Below are positions 24,013-31,063 of a stretch of 34,599 bases of DNA, piece by piece. The notes below the pieces were generated by a model. It did not search any database. It saw only the letters and a list, made by a program, of their open reading frames with translations, and had not been told where the DNA came from. The number at the start of each line of letters is the position of its first letter. Positions within the stretch are counted from its first letter, which is position 1. Position numbers and translations under genes: made by a program. The DNA is from Candidatus Abyssobacteria bacterium SURF_17. GTDB lineage: Bacteria > Abyssobacteria > SURF-5. The DNA lies in the NCBI GenBank assembly GCA_003598055.1, contig QZKI01000117.1:1-34599 (forward strand). Reading direction: 5' to 3'.

Positions 24013-24780
24013 ATGCTGGCACCTTCCTTGGATGAAGGGCGTATAGATTACGACGCCATTTCCACGCAATACGACGGCTTTCGTGGAATAAGCGCTGAAT
24101 TGGTAGATGTCATAGTGACTGAGGCGCGTCTGTCTCAGGGCGCGCGCATCCTTGATGTCGGCTGCGGTACCGGCACTATAGACGTGATGCTCGAGAAGAG
24201 GCTGAACGCAGCCATCATCGGTGTAGACCGTTCACTCGGCATGTTGACCGCTGCAAGAGCGAAACTCAGCGAAGGACGCTGGATTCATGCTGATTCCGCC
24301 GCACTTCCCCTGCGGAGCGATACGTTCGATTGTGTCCTCATGCTTTATGTTCTCCATCACATGGCCGATTTCAGCGTGGCAATCAGGGAGGCACATCGCT
24401 TGCTCCGGTCGGGTGCGCTCGTCATCTTGACAGCCTCGCACGAACAGATAGAATCCAGTTTTGCGAGTCGCTTTTTCCCAAGTTACGCGGCGCTGGACAA
24501 GGCGCGGTTTCCCAAGGTCGGCGCGATTGCGGCTGCCATGAAGGAGGCGGGATTTACGGATGTTGCCCGGCGATCGGTTACCGTCGCAAAGGTGACATTT
24601 GACGAACACTATCTGGAAAAAGTTCGGAACAAGCATGTATCCACATATCTGCTCATCAGCGAAGATGAGTTTCGCCATGGATTCGAAAGGATGTGTTCGT
24701 ACGTTGCGGAACATGCGGGCGAACCTCCTTTGAACCATGAGGGCACACTAATCGTGGGGAGGAAGAAAGAGTTCCATTGA
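24013..24780 (+). CDS. Class I SAM-dependent methyltransferase
   Basis: A 255-aa cytoplasmic methyltransferase of the UbiE/Methyltransf_11 type. YDAISTQYDGFRG is the N-terminal signature, motif I is DVGCGTG (48-54), then GVDRSLGML, the motif III area HADSAALPLRSDTFDCVLML, and YVLHHMADFSVAIREAHRLL typical of this group. The C-terminal half is specific, with FFPSYAALDKARFP and DEFRHGFERM. The substrate is unknown. The ATG lies 10 bases behind the dapF-like stop and follows GAGGG; co-translation is likely. It precedes the ligase gene by 48 bases. Confidence 0.88.
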   Translation: MLAPSLDEGRIDYDAISTQYDGFRGISAELVDVIVTEARLSQGARILDVGCGTGTIDVMLEKRLNAAIIGVDRSLGMLTAARAKLSEGRWIHADSAALPLRSDTFDCVLMLYVLHHMADFSVAIREAHRLLRSGALVILTASHEQIESSFASRFFPSYAALDKARFPKVGAIAAAMKEAGFTDVARRSVTVAKVTFDEHYLEKVRNKHVSTYLLISEDEFRHGFERMCSYVAEHAGEPPLNHEGTLIVGRKKEFH

Positions 24781-24828
24781 TGGTACCGGGGCAAATGCGT
24801 TGCAGGAATGCGGGAGGGGAATCAAGAA

Positions 24829-25932
24829 GTGGAAGGAAAGAAGATAAACGTCGCGGTTTTGATGGGCGGCCGAACGGCCGAACACGAGATATCAGTGGCC
24901 TCGGGCACGATGGTCGCGCAAAACCTTGACCTGTCGAAGTACAACGTGAAACCGATTACGATAACGCGTGAGGGCTCATGGCTTATGCCCAACAGATATT
25001 TAACGGAAGGCCAGCGGGTGACTGAACTCCTTCCGAAATACCTGACGTGCGACTCGAGCGGAAAGGACCTTGTGCCGCTCGAAACCGGCAATGCATTGAG
25101 CCGCACGCTTTCTGACAAGGTGGATGTCGTATTCATTGCGATGCACGGTCCCTATGGGGAAGATGGCACGATTCAAGGTCTGTTGGAGCTGTTGGACCTT
25201 GCGTACACCGGCTCGGGCGTCGAGGCCAGTGCGATATCCATAAATAAGATTCGAACAAAAGAGATTTACCTCCATTATCGCATCCCGACGCCGCGGTATA
25301 TGGTCATCGAAGAGCACGAGTGGCATAGAAAGCGAGATGCCTTGCTGAACCGGCTCGCGAAACGGATCGGGTTCCCATGCGTCACGAAGCCGCCGCGATT
25401 AGGCTCGAGCGTCGGCGTGAAGATTGTGCAGGATGTCCAGTCGTTCATGTCTGCTGTTGAAACGGTTTTGCGATATGATACGAGCGTGCTTGTGGAGCAG
25501 TTCATCCTCGGCAGAGAAATAACGAGCCCCATCCTCGGAAATGCTCCGGGAGAGAAGCCGACGCCTCTTCCGCTCGTGGAAATAGTGCCGAAGAGCTCGG
25601 CGTTTTTTGATTATGAGGCAAAGTACGCGGCGGGCGGCTCAGAAGAAATCGCTCCCGCACGCCTCAACGGGAGGCTCACGAAGAAGGCGCAGCGATTGGG
25701 CGCCAAGGTGCATGAGGTTCTCGGCTGCAGCGGACTTTCAAGGACGGACATGATATTGAATGGCGAGTCTCTCTACGTGCTCGAGACCAACACGATTCCG
25801 GGACTCACGGAGATGTCGCTGTTTCCAAAAGCGGCTCGCGCAATGGGGATGAGCTTTCCGCAACTGCTTGACCATCTTATTGACGTTGCACTGGCGACGC
25901 ATCGTTCGAAGAAGATTTGTACGGACCGCTGA
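24829..25932 (+). CDS. ddl: D-alanine--D-alanine ligase
   Basis: A 367-aa ATP-grasp ligase that joins two D-Ala for peptidoglycan precursors. The GTG at 24829 is preferred because GGGAGGGGA lies about 9 bases upstream; the ATG at 24808 has only a directly adjacent AGGA. MGGRTAEHEIS (12-22) opens the N-domain, LGSSVGVKIV lies in the ATP-grasp core, FFDYEAKY carries the Tyr that separates D-Ala from D-Lac ligases, and LETNTIPGLTEMSLFPKAA holds the metal ligands E and N with the omega loop. Hence the D-Ala-D-Ala form, without vancomycin-type change. The family is normally about 310-370 aa. It follows dapF and the methyltransferase, fitting a cell-wall context. Confidence 0.95.
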   Translation: MEGKKINVAVLMGGRTAEHEISVASGTMVAQNLDLSKYNVKPITITREGSWLMPNRYLTEGQRVTELLPKYLTCDSSGKDLVPLETGNALSRTLSDKVDVVFIAMHGPYGEDGTIQGLLELLDLAYTGSGVEASAISINKIRTKEIYLHYRIPTPRYMVIEEHEWHRKRDALLNRLAKRIGFPCVTKPPRLGSSVGVKIVQDVQSFMSAVETVLRYDTSVLVEQFILGREITSPILGNAPGEKPTPLPLVEIVPKSSAFFDYEAKYAAGGSEEIAPARLNGRLTKKAQRLGAKVHEVLGCSGLSRTDMILNGESLYVLETNTIPGLTEMSLFPKAARAMGMSFPQLLDHLIDVALATHRSKKICTDR

Positions 25933-25966
25933 TGTTCTCTGAGCTATGATTGCGGCGGTTGCTGCA

Positions 25967-25993
25967 GGGCAGGCGCGGGGGCCTGCCCCTACA
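25967..25993. repeat. Hairpin element ending in CCCCTACA (copy 1)
   Basis: GGGCAGGC pairs perfectly with GCCTGCCC around a 6-base GC loop, followed by CTACA. Copies with the same layout but different arm bases are at 32863 and 33770. Confidence 0.75.
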
Positions 25994-26045
25994 AAGAACA
26001 AGCGCATGCAGTCGCAGACTTAACTATGAAGAACCATTAGATAGA

Positions 26046-26597
26046 ATGTGGAATTCCAAGCCTGTCGTGGCAGTTTTCGGCAGCTCGCAAGTTGTCGATG
26101 GCGACGCAGAATATGAAGAAGCGCGGTTGCTTGGGCAGCTCATCGCCCAGGCAGGCTTTGTCCTGTGCAATGGCGGCTACACCGGCGTGATGGAGGCGAG
26201 CGCACGCGGCGCATCAGAGGCCGGAGGAGCGGCGATCGGGTTAACGTTGGCATTGTTATCAGCAAGAGAGACGGCGAATCCGTTTGTCACTCAGGAGATC
26301 AGGAATCCCACATTGTTCGAGCGTATGGCAAACTTTGTCGGGCTTGCCGATGCATTCGTGGTCCTGAGGGGCGGCGTGGGCACGCTCGCGGAGTTCTCCA
26401 CCATCTGGAATCTGGTGCAGACCGGTGGACTTGACCGTAAGCCCTTTATTTTCGTCGGACGGTGTTGGCCGAAGATTATGGAGAATCTGAGGCAAAATAT
26501 GGAGATTCGGGATAAGGATTTGAAGCTTTTCTTAGTGGTTTCCACTCCACATGAAGCAATAGACATCCTAAAGAATCATCTACGAAAGAAGCGATGA
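26046..26597 (+). CDS. LOG-like (Rossmann-fold) nucleotide-binding protein
   Basis: A 183-aa cytoplasmic protein of the SLOG/LOG (lysine decarboxylase-like) superfamily. VVAVFGSSQV (7-16) opens the fold, CNGGYTGVMEASARGA (41-56) is the dinucleotide-like loop, and RGGVGTLAE (108-116) corresponds to the PGGxGTxxE motif of cytokinin-activating LOG enzymes, with Arg instead of Pro. Length fits TIGR00725-like members, whose ligand is unknown. The ATG at 26046 is preferred; the frame is open upstream to 25950 but there it encodes the hairpin repeat. The ribosome-binding site is weak. The stop overlaps the next start by 4 bases (ATGA), so coupling with the DUF1848 gene is strong. Confidence 0.85.
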   Translation: MWNSKPVVAVFGSSQVVDGDAEYEEARLLGQLIAQAGFVLCNGGYTGVMEASARGASEAGGAAIGLTLALLSARETANPFVTQEIRNPTLFERMANFVGLADAFVVLRGGVGTLAEFSTIWNLVQTGGLDRKPFIFVGRCWPKIMENLRQNMEIRDKDLKLFLVVSTPHEAIDILKNHLRKKR

Positions 26598-27394
26598 AAA
26601 AAGTAATCTCCGCGAGCAGGCGGATTGACATGGTTGCGTGCTTTCCGGATGAATTGGTTAGCTTGCTTGATGAGCGATGTCCGCCGGAGCAGACGCACAC
26701 GCTTGTCCTCTGGACCAAGAATCCGAGAAATCTGCTGGAGCATCGGGAACTTCGGCGGTGTTGCGCCCGATATCCTCTCTATATTCACTTCACAATCACG
26801 GGGATGGGAGCAACGCTATTGGAGCCGAACGTTCCACCATATGAGGAGATGCTCGCACTGCTTGACCCACTGGTTGATTATGTTGGCAATTCTGCGCGCG
26901 TGAGGCTTCGGTTTGACCCGGTCGTGCATATGCAGCTTGCTACTGGTCAGATGTACAGCAATCTAGACACGTTCGAGCGTGTCGCGGCTGAGGCCCGGAA
27001 GCACGGCATCCATCATTGCTCGATAAGCTGGATGGCCGAATATAAGAAGGTTGTATCGAGGCTCCGGCGTCATGGGATCACACCCATATCCATCTCATCC
27101 GGTGAGTGGAGAGAGGAACTCGACCAGCTCACACACATTGCTTCTCGATACTCGATAACGCTCCATGGCTGTTGCGTGCCCGGCATGCCGGTCTCGCGGT
27201 GTATCGACGGCGAGCTTCTGCAGCAATTGCATCCGGAGAAGCTGCCGTGCTCGATGAAGAAAGCGAAGGGCCAGAGAGAAACATGCGGATGCACTGAGAG
27301 CCTTGATATCGGGTGGTACAATCCGTGCCCGCACGGATGCAGCTACTGCTATGCCAATCCAGCACCCGTTCCGGAACCTGTCCATGAGCATTGA
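26594..27394 (+). CDS. DUF1848 family Fe-S protein with C-terminal CX3CX2C
   Basis: A 266-aa DUF1848 protein. The N-terminus (ISASRRIDMVACFPDELVSL) and the strand VLWTKNPRNLL (38-48) are typical of the family. The chain then alternates strands and helices like a TIM barrel (RVRLRFDPVV, SISWMAEYKK, ITPISIS). The C-terminus holds a CGC pair (C231, C233) and, at 245-252, CPHGCSYC, which has the CX3CX2C spacing of radical SAM clusters, but at the opposite end from normal radical SAM enzymes. A 4Fe-4S cluster is therefore likely, and SAM use is possible; activity is unknown. It overlaps both neighbours (4 bases before, 11 behind). Confidence 0.88.
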   Translation: MKKVISASRRIDMVACFPDELVSLLDERCPPEQTHTLVLWTKNPRNLLEHRELRRCCARYPLYIHFTITGMGATLLEPNVPPYEEMLALLDPLVDYVGNSARVRLRFDPVVHMQLATGQMYSNLDTFERVAAEARKHGIHHCSISWMAEYKKVVSRLRRHGITPISISSGEWREELDQLTHIASRYSITLHGCCVPGMPVSRCIDGELLQQLHPEKLPCSMKKAKGQRETCGCTESLDIGWYNPCPHGCSYCYANPAPVPEPVHEH

Positions 27395-28784
27395 TTCCGC
27401 AATCCTCGCCCAGCTTCGTCGAATTCTCGGACGTGAGAACCTTTTTGAATCAATGGAAAAGCGTATCGTTTATTCGACGGATGCATCGAAAGCGGCGGCT
27501 GTGCTTCCCGACCTGATAGCGCGACCGACCTCGACGGAGCAGATAGCCGGTATTCTGAAGCTTGCGAATTCGGCTGGAATCCCGGTCTATCCGCGAGGAG
27601 CTGGCTCCGGCCTGACGGGAGGAGCCGTGCCCGTTCGCGGTGGGATTGTGCTCGACTTCGAGATTATGAACAAGGTTCTCGGGATAGACAGGGAGAATAT
27701 GACTGCGCTGGTGCAGCCGGGAGTTATCACGCAGAACCTGCAGAAGCACGTGGAGAAGCTCGGCCTGTTTTATCCGCCCGACCCGGCGAGCAGTGATTTT
27801 TGCACGATTGGCGGGAATGTTGCTGAGAATTCCGGCGGGCTACGCGGTACCAAGTATGGCTCCACGCGCGAGTATGTAATGGCGCTCGATGTGGTGCTCG
27901 CGAGCGGAGAGATTATCCGGATAGGGACGGGCGCTCCCAAAAGTGTCACCGGCTACGACCTTGTCAGGCTGTTCGTCGGCTCGGAAGGCACGCTGGGCGT
28001 TTTCACAGAGATATTGTTGCGACTGATTCCGCTGCCGGAGCACGTGGAGACGGTGCTCGCGCATTTCCCGCAGGTCGAGTGCGCTGCGGCATCGGTCTGT
28101 ATGATGTTTTCCCGGGGAATCACGCCGCGCGCGGCCGAACTGATGGATGAGTTGGCGGTTGAATGCGTGCGCCAATACAAGGACTCCGATGTTCTTCCAC
28201 GCGAGGGGGTGTTCTGTCTCTTCGAGGTTGACGGACCGCGGTTCGCTGCAATGGACGAAAGCGAACGCGTCGTTCGGATTTGCGAAGAGAACGGCGCGAC
28301 GAACGTGGCACGGGCGACAAGCGAGGCGGAGCGGGAACACTTCTGGTCGCTTCGACGTGCGATTTCTCCCGCCCTCTACAATCTGGGCCGCATAAAGCTG
28401 AACGAAGACATTTGCGTTCCGCGCTCGCGTCTGGCGGAGATGCTTGCAAGGATCAACGAAATCGGCGAACGCTATTCGCTCCGCATTGTCAATTTCGGTC
28501 ATATTGGCGACGGGAGCATCCACACGAATGTGATGCTCGAACATGACGATGAAGCTCTCCGTAAGAAGGGCGAGCAGGCCGTCGGGGAGATATTTGCGGC
28601 GGCTGTCTCGATGGGTGGCACATTATCGGCCGAGCATGGGATAGGCCTCACGAAGGCACAGTACCTCGGGAAGGAAGTGGGCGAGAAAGAGTTTTCGGTG
28701 ATGGTGCGCTTGAAAAAGGCCTTGGACCCCAACGGTATTTTGAATCCCGGCAAGTTCATTGATGTCTTCCCCCACAGTCAATAG
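27384..28784 (+). CDS. glcD: FAD-linked oxidase, glycolate oxidase subunit GlcD-like
   Basis: A 466-aa flavoprotein oxidising a 2-hydroxy acid such as glycolate or lactate to the keto acid. The N-terminal FAD-binding domain has RPTSTEQIAGILKLA, the pyrophosphate loop PRGAGSGLTGGAVP (about 70-83), and PPDPASSDFCTIGGNVAENS. The C-terminal FAD-oxidase domain has NFGHIGDGSIHTNVM with active-site His, and GTLSAEHGIGLTK near the end. Length and order fit GlcD. The ATG at 27384 lies inside the end of the preceding gene and has a weak ribosome-binding site. The Fe-S partner is encoded right behind with a 23-base overlap. The third bacterial subunit, GlcE, is not in the window; many anaerobes manage with the two-gene form. 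The exact substrate is inferred only. Confidence 0.92.
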   Translation: MSIDSAILAQLRRILGRENLFESMEKRIVYSTDASKAAAVLPDLIARPTSTEQIAGILKLANSAGIPVYPRGAGSGLTGGAVPVRGGIVLDFEIMNKVLGIDRENMTALVQPGVITQNLQKHVEKLGLFYPPDPASSDFCTIGGNVAENSGGLRGTKYGSTREYVMALDVVLASGEIIRIGTGAPKSVTGYDLVRLFVGSEGTLGVFTEILLRLIPLPEHVETVLAHFPQVECAAASVCMMFSRGITPRAAELMDELAVECVRQYKDSDVLPREGVFCLFEVDGPRFAAMDESERVVRICEENGATNVARATSEAEREHFWSLRRAISPALYNLGRIKLNEDICVPRSRLAEMLARINEIGERYSLRIVNFGHIGDGSIHTNVMLEHDDEALRKKGEQAVGEIFAAAVSMGGTLSAEHGIGLTKAQYLGKEVGEKEFSVMVRLKKALDPNGILNPGKFIDVFPHSQ

Positions 28785-30018
28785 CGGCTCAGCGACAGCG
28801 TTTGCGGAAGCGGAGAAATGCGCTCGCTGCGGCAAGTGCAGGGCGGCATGCCCGGTGTTCGCGGAACTGCAAGACGAGGCATTCGTCGCCCGTGGCCGCA
28901 TCAGACTCTTCGAAGCGCTCCGGCGGAATGAAGTGGCAGCATCGCCTGAGCTTCAGAAAATCATGTCTGCCTGCCTCATGTGTCAGCGATGCTCCGAGGC
29001 GTGCCCGTCTGGCGTGCAGTTCATGGAAGTGCTGAGGGCCGCGCGCGAGCGACTGGCGAATGAGCTTGGTTATCCTTTGTTCGCTTCACTTGTTCTCCGG
29101 CATGTAGTCCCGAGGAGAAAACTCTTCGATTTCGCGCTTCGAGGCGCATCTCTCATCCAGCGCATCATTCCGGGCAAGAAACAAGGACATTTGAGGCATT
29201 TGCCCCTCTTCTTCAAAGGCGGCAAGTGGCTCCCTCCTATTTCAACGAAGTCTGCGCTGCGGCGTCATCTGAGTCCCGAACGAGTTGCCGATGCGAAGGT
29301 ACGCGTTGCTTTGTTCGTCGGCTGCCTTACGAACTATGTATATCCTGAGATTGTCGATGCGTGCGTGGAGCTGCTTCGAAGAGCCGAAATAGAGACGGTA
29401 ATACCGCCATCGCAACTGTGCTGCGGCACGCCGGCAGTGGCGCTCGGCGACATTGACGCAGCAAGGAAATTGGCGCAGCGGAACAAGGAATCTTTCGAAT
29501 CTGTAACCTGTGACTGTATTGTCACCGCGTGCGCTTCGTGCGGGCGGATGCTGAAGCATGAATATCCGTACTTGTTGGGCGGCAAGGGACAGGGTCTCGG
29601 AGTTCCGGTGTATGACATTGCCGAGTTTATCCATGCGAAGACCGCGTTAGAATTCCGCCGACTCGACGAAACCGTCACCTACCATGACCCATGCCATCTT
29701 CGCTGGGGACAGGGCATTCAGGCAGAGCCGCGAGAGTTGCTGGCGCGCTCTTGCCAATTCAAGGAAATTCCGAATGATATGTATTGTTGCGGACAGGCGG
29801 GCACGTTTCACGTTTTTTATCCCGAAGTTGCGGAGATGATAGGCCGCCGCAAGGTGGAGTCACTCACGGAACTCGATTCTCGTGAGGTGGCCACCGGCTG
29901 TCCCGGCTGCATTCTGCAATTGAACGACCTGATGACGAAGGCGGGGATGAGGAAGAAGGCATTGCATACGGTCGAGGTGCTGCTGCGGGCTGTCACCAAT
30001 AAAGGCAATCAAGCTTAG
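28762..30018 (+). CDS. glcF: Two-cluster Fe-S oxidoreductase subunit, GlcF-like
   Basis: A 418-aa cytoplasmic Fe-S protein. Two 4Fe-4S motifs occur near the N-terminus: CARCGKCRAACP (C20, C23, C26, C30) and CLMCQRCSEACP (C71, C74, C77, C81). Two CCG domains follow, with FVGCLTNYVYPEIVD and CCGTPAV, then HDPCHLRWGQG and CCGQAG near the end, as in GlcF, HdrD and LutA-type proteins, which pass electrons from the flavoprotein to a quinone or heterodisulfide-type acceptor. Pairing with GlcD supports the glycolate or lactate oxidase role. The ATG at 28762 directly follows a TTG; the overlap with glcD suggests coupling. The gene ends the run of overlapping genes that starts at 26046. Confidence 0.92.
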   Translation: MSSPTVNSGSATAFAEAEKCARCGKCRAACPVFAELQDEAFVARGRIRLFEALRRNEVAASPELQKIMSACLMCQRCSEACPSGVQFMEVLRAARERLANELGYPLFASLVLRHVVPRRKLFDFALRGASLIQRIIPGKKQGHLRHLPLFFKGGKWLPPISTKSALRRHLSPERVADAKVRVALFVGCLTNYVYPEIVDACVELLRRAEIETVIPPSQLCCGTPAVALGDIDAARKLAQRNKESFESVTCDCIVTACASCGRMLKHEYPYLLGGKGQGLGVPVYDIAEFIHAKTALEFRRLDETVTYHDPCHLRWGQGIQAEPRELLARSCQFKEIPNDMYCCGQAGTFHVFYPEVAEMIGRRKVESLTELDSREVATGCPGCILQLNDLMTKAGMRKKALHTVEVLLRAVTNKGNQA

Positions 30019-30056
30019 CTGTCCATCACACAGCGCGGCATAGCAATTTTGGCAAG

Positions 30057-30093
30057 GAGATTGCTTCGGTCGCGTCGCTCCCTCGCAATGACG
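30057..30093. repeat. GAGATTGCTTCG...CTCGCAATGAC repeat unit
   Basis: Same ends as the unit at 19274-19317, 11 kb away, with a different interior (GTCGCGTCGCTCC). It lies between the GlcF-like gene and the small membrane-protein gene, with no coding capacity. Confidence 0.75.
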
Positions 30094-30195
30094 AAACGGT
30101 TGCTTGTTTCTTAGGAGGAGCGCGGCACCGGGATTGCGACTGAAATTCAAGATTTCAATAGTGACTAATACAGAGCGCAGACCAATGGAGGAGTC

Positions 30196-30750
30196 ATGGG
30201 CAAGCGTGTGAGCTACAGCGATGAGGGGATTGCTTTCGAGGTGCGCATTGCGGTGAAGAAACAATTATTCGCGCTGCTTTTCCTTCCCGTCTGGCTTGCA
30301 GGCTGGACGATTGGAGGAATCACCGCCTTCAAACAAGTTGTATCTGACACGCCGACCGAAGCAAGAACATTTCTCATTGTGTGGCTTCTCGGATGGTTTC
30401 TTGGGGAGGTGTTCGCGGTCTATACATGGTGCTGGATGGCGTTTGGGAAAGAAATCATCAGGGTTGGTTCCGGTCTCATGACGGTCAGGCGCGCAATCGG
30501 AACCCTGGGGCGGAGCAAGACCTTCCAGACTATGTATATATCAGACCTTCGCGCTGTTGGATATTTCGGAAATCTGCGGTCATTGTCCACAAACATGGCA
30601 ATGTTGAGCATCTCAGGCGGAACCGTCGCATTTGATTATCAGGGGAAGACGCACCGCTTCGGGATACAGCTTGAAGAGCAAGAGGCACGCGAGGTAGTTG
30701 AAAGACTCCGGCCATATTTGCCCGAATCCGCTGCGTCTGAACACCCATGA
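30196..30750 (+). CDS. Two-helix membrane protein of unknown function
   Basis: A 184-aa protein with two hydrophobic segments, about residues 24-46 (LFALLFLPVWLAGWTIGGIT) and 59-82 (FLIVWLLGWFLGEVFAVYTW). A cytoplasmic or periplasmic domain of about 100 residues follows, with short strands (IIRVGSGLMTVRRAIG, TVAFDYQGKTHRFGIQLEE) resembling small bacterial PH-like domains. The C-terminal helix EEQEAREVVERLRPYLPE is typical of such proteins. GGAGGAG precedes the ATG closely. I recognise no enzyme motif; a sensory or scaffolding role is possible. It stands between a dispersed repeat and a nested inverted repeat. Confidence 0.8.
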   Translation: MGKRVSYSDEGIAFEVRIAVKKQLFALLFLPVWLAGWTIGGITAFKQVVSDTPTEARTFLIVWLLGWFLGEVFAVYTWCWMAFGKEIIRVGSGLMTVRRAIGTLGRSKTFQTMYISDLRAVGYFGNLRSLSTNMAMLSISGGTVAFDYQGKTHRFGIQLEEQEAREVVERLRPYLPESAASEHP

Positions 30751-30905
30751 CTGCCTGTGTAATATCCGGGCTAATGCTGTGAACAGGCTGGAAGATATCC
30801 AGCAGGCCGACGAGCAGGGGAAAATCTTTTCGGGAATACCATCAGACAATCTGGAACGAGACGACCAGCACGTAAGAGGGAAATTAAGCCTGTCCCGTAA
30901 TTCGG

Positions 30906-31000
30906 TAGGTGCGAATCCCCGATCGGAGTCGAGGACAGGTTTATTCGCATACGCATGGCAAGAACAAGTCGGAAAACCCATGCGAATAAATTCGCACCTA
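30906..31000. repeat. Nested inverted repeat
   Basis: TAGGTGCGAAT (30906-30916) pairs with ATTCGCACCTA (30990-31000), and inside it TTTATTCGCAT (30940-30950) pairs with ATGCGAATAAA (30980-30990). Both pairs are perfect over 11 bp. The shape suggests a small mobile-type or REP-like element. Confidence 0.8.
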
Positions 31001-31022
31001 AAGATGGAGATTTTCAGGTGTG

Positions 31023-31039
31023 AATTGCGGGACCGTCTC
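31023..31039 (+). repeat. AATTGCGGGACnGTCTC repeat, copy 1
   Basis: One of three short intergenic copies (others at 32904 and 33795), here AATTGCGGGACCGTCTC. It lies right behind the nested palindrome. Confidence 0.6.
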
Positions 31040-31063
31040 AATTTGCAGATTGCCGCCGTCTGA

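Larger units (their letters stand above)
30751..31063. other. Gap between convergent genes with nested palindrome
   Basis: No gene. It contains the nested inverted repeat at 30906-31000 and a copy of AATTGCGGGACCGTCTC at 31023. The palindrome may end transcription from both sides. Confidence 0.5.

Noticed and set aside
25950..26045. Longer N-terminus of the LOG-like protein
   Set aside because: It consists of the hairpin repeat at 25967-25993; the LOG fold begins right behind the ATG at 26046.
27840..28544. Open frame of 234 codons on the - strand
   Set aside because: Antisense of the GlcD-like gene, with no ribosome-binding site and no recognisable domain.
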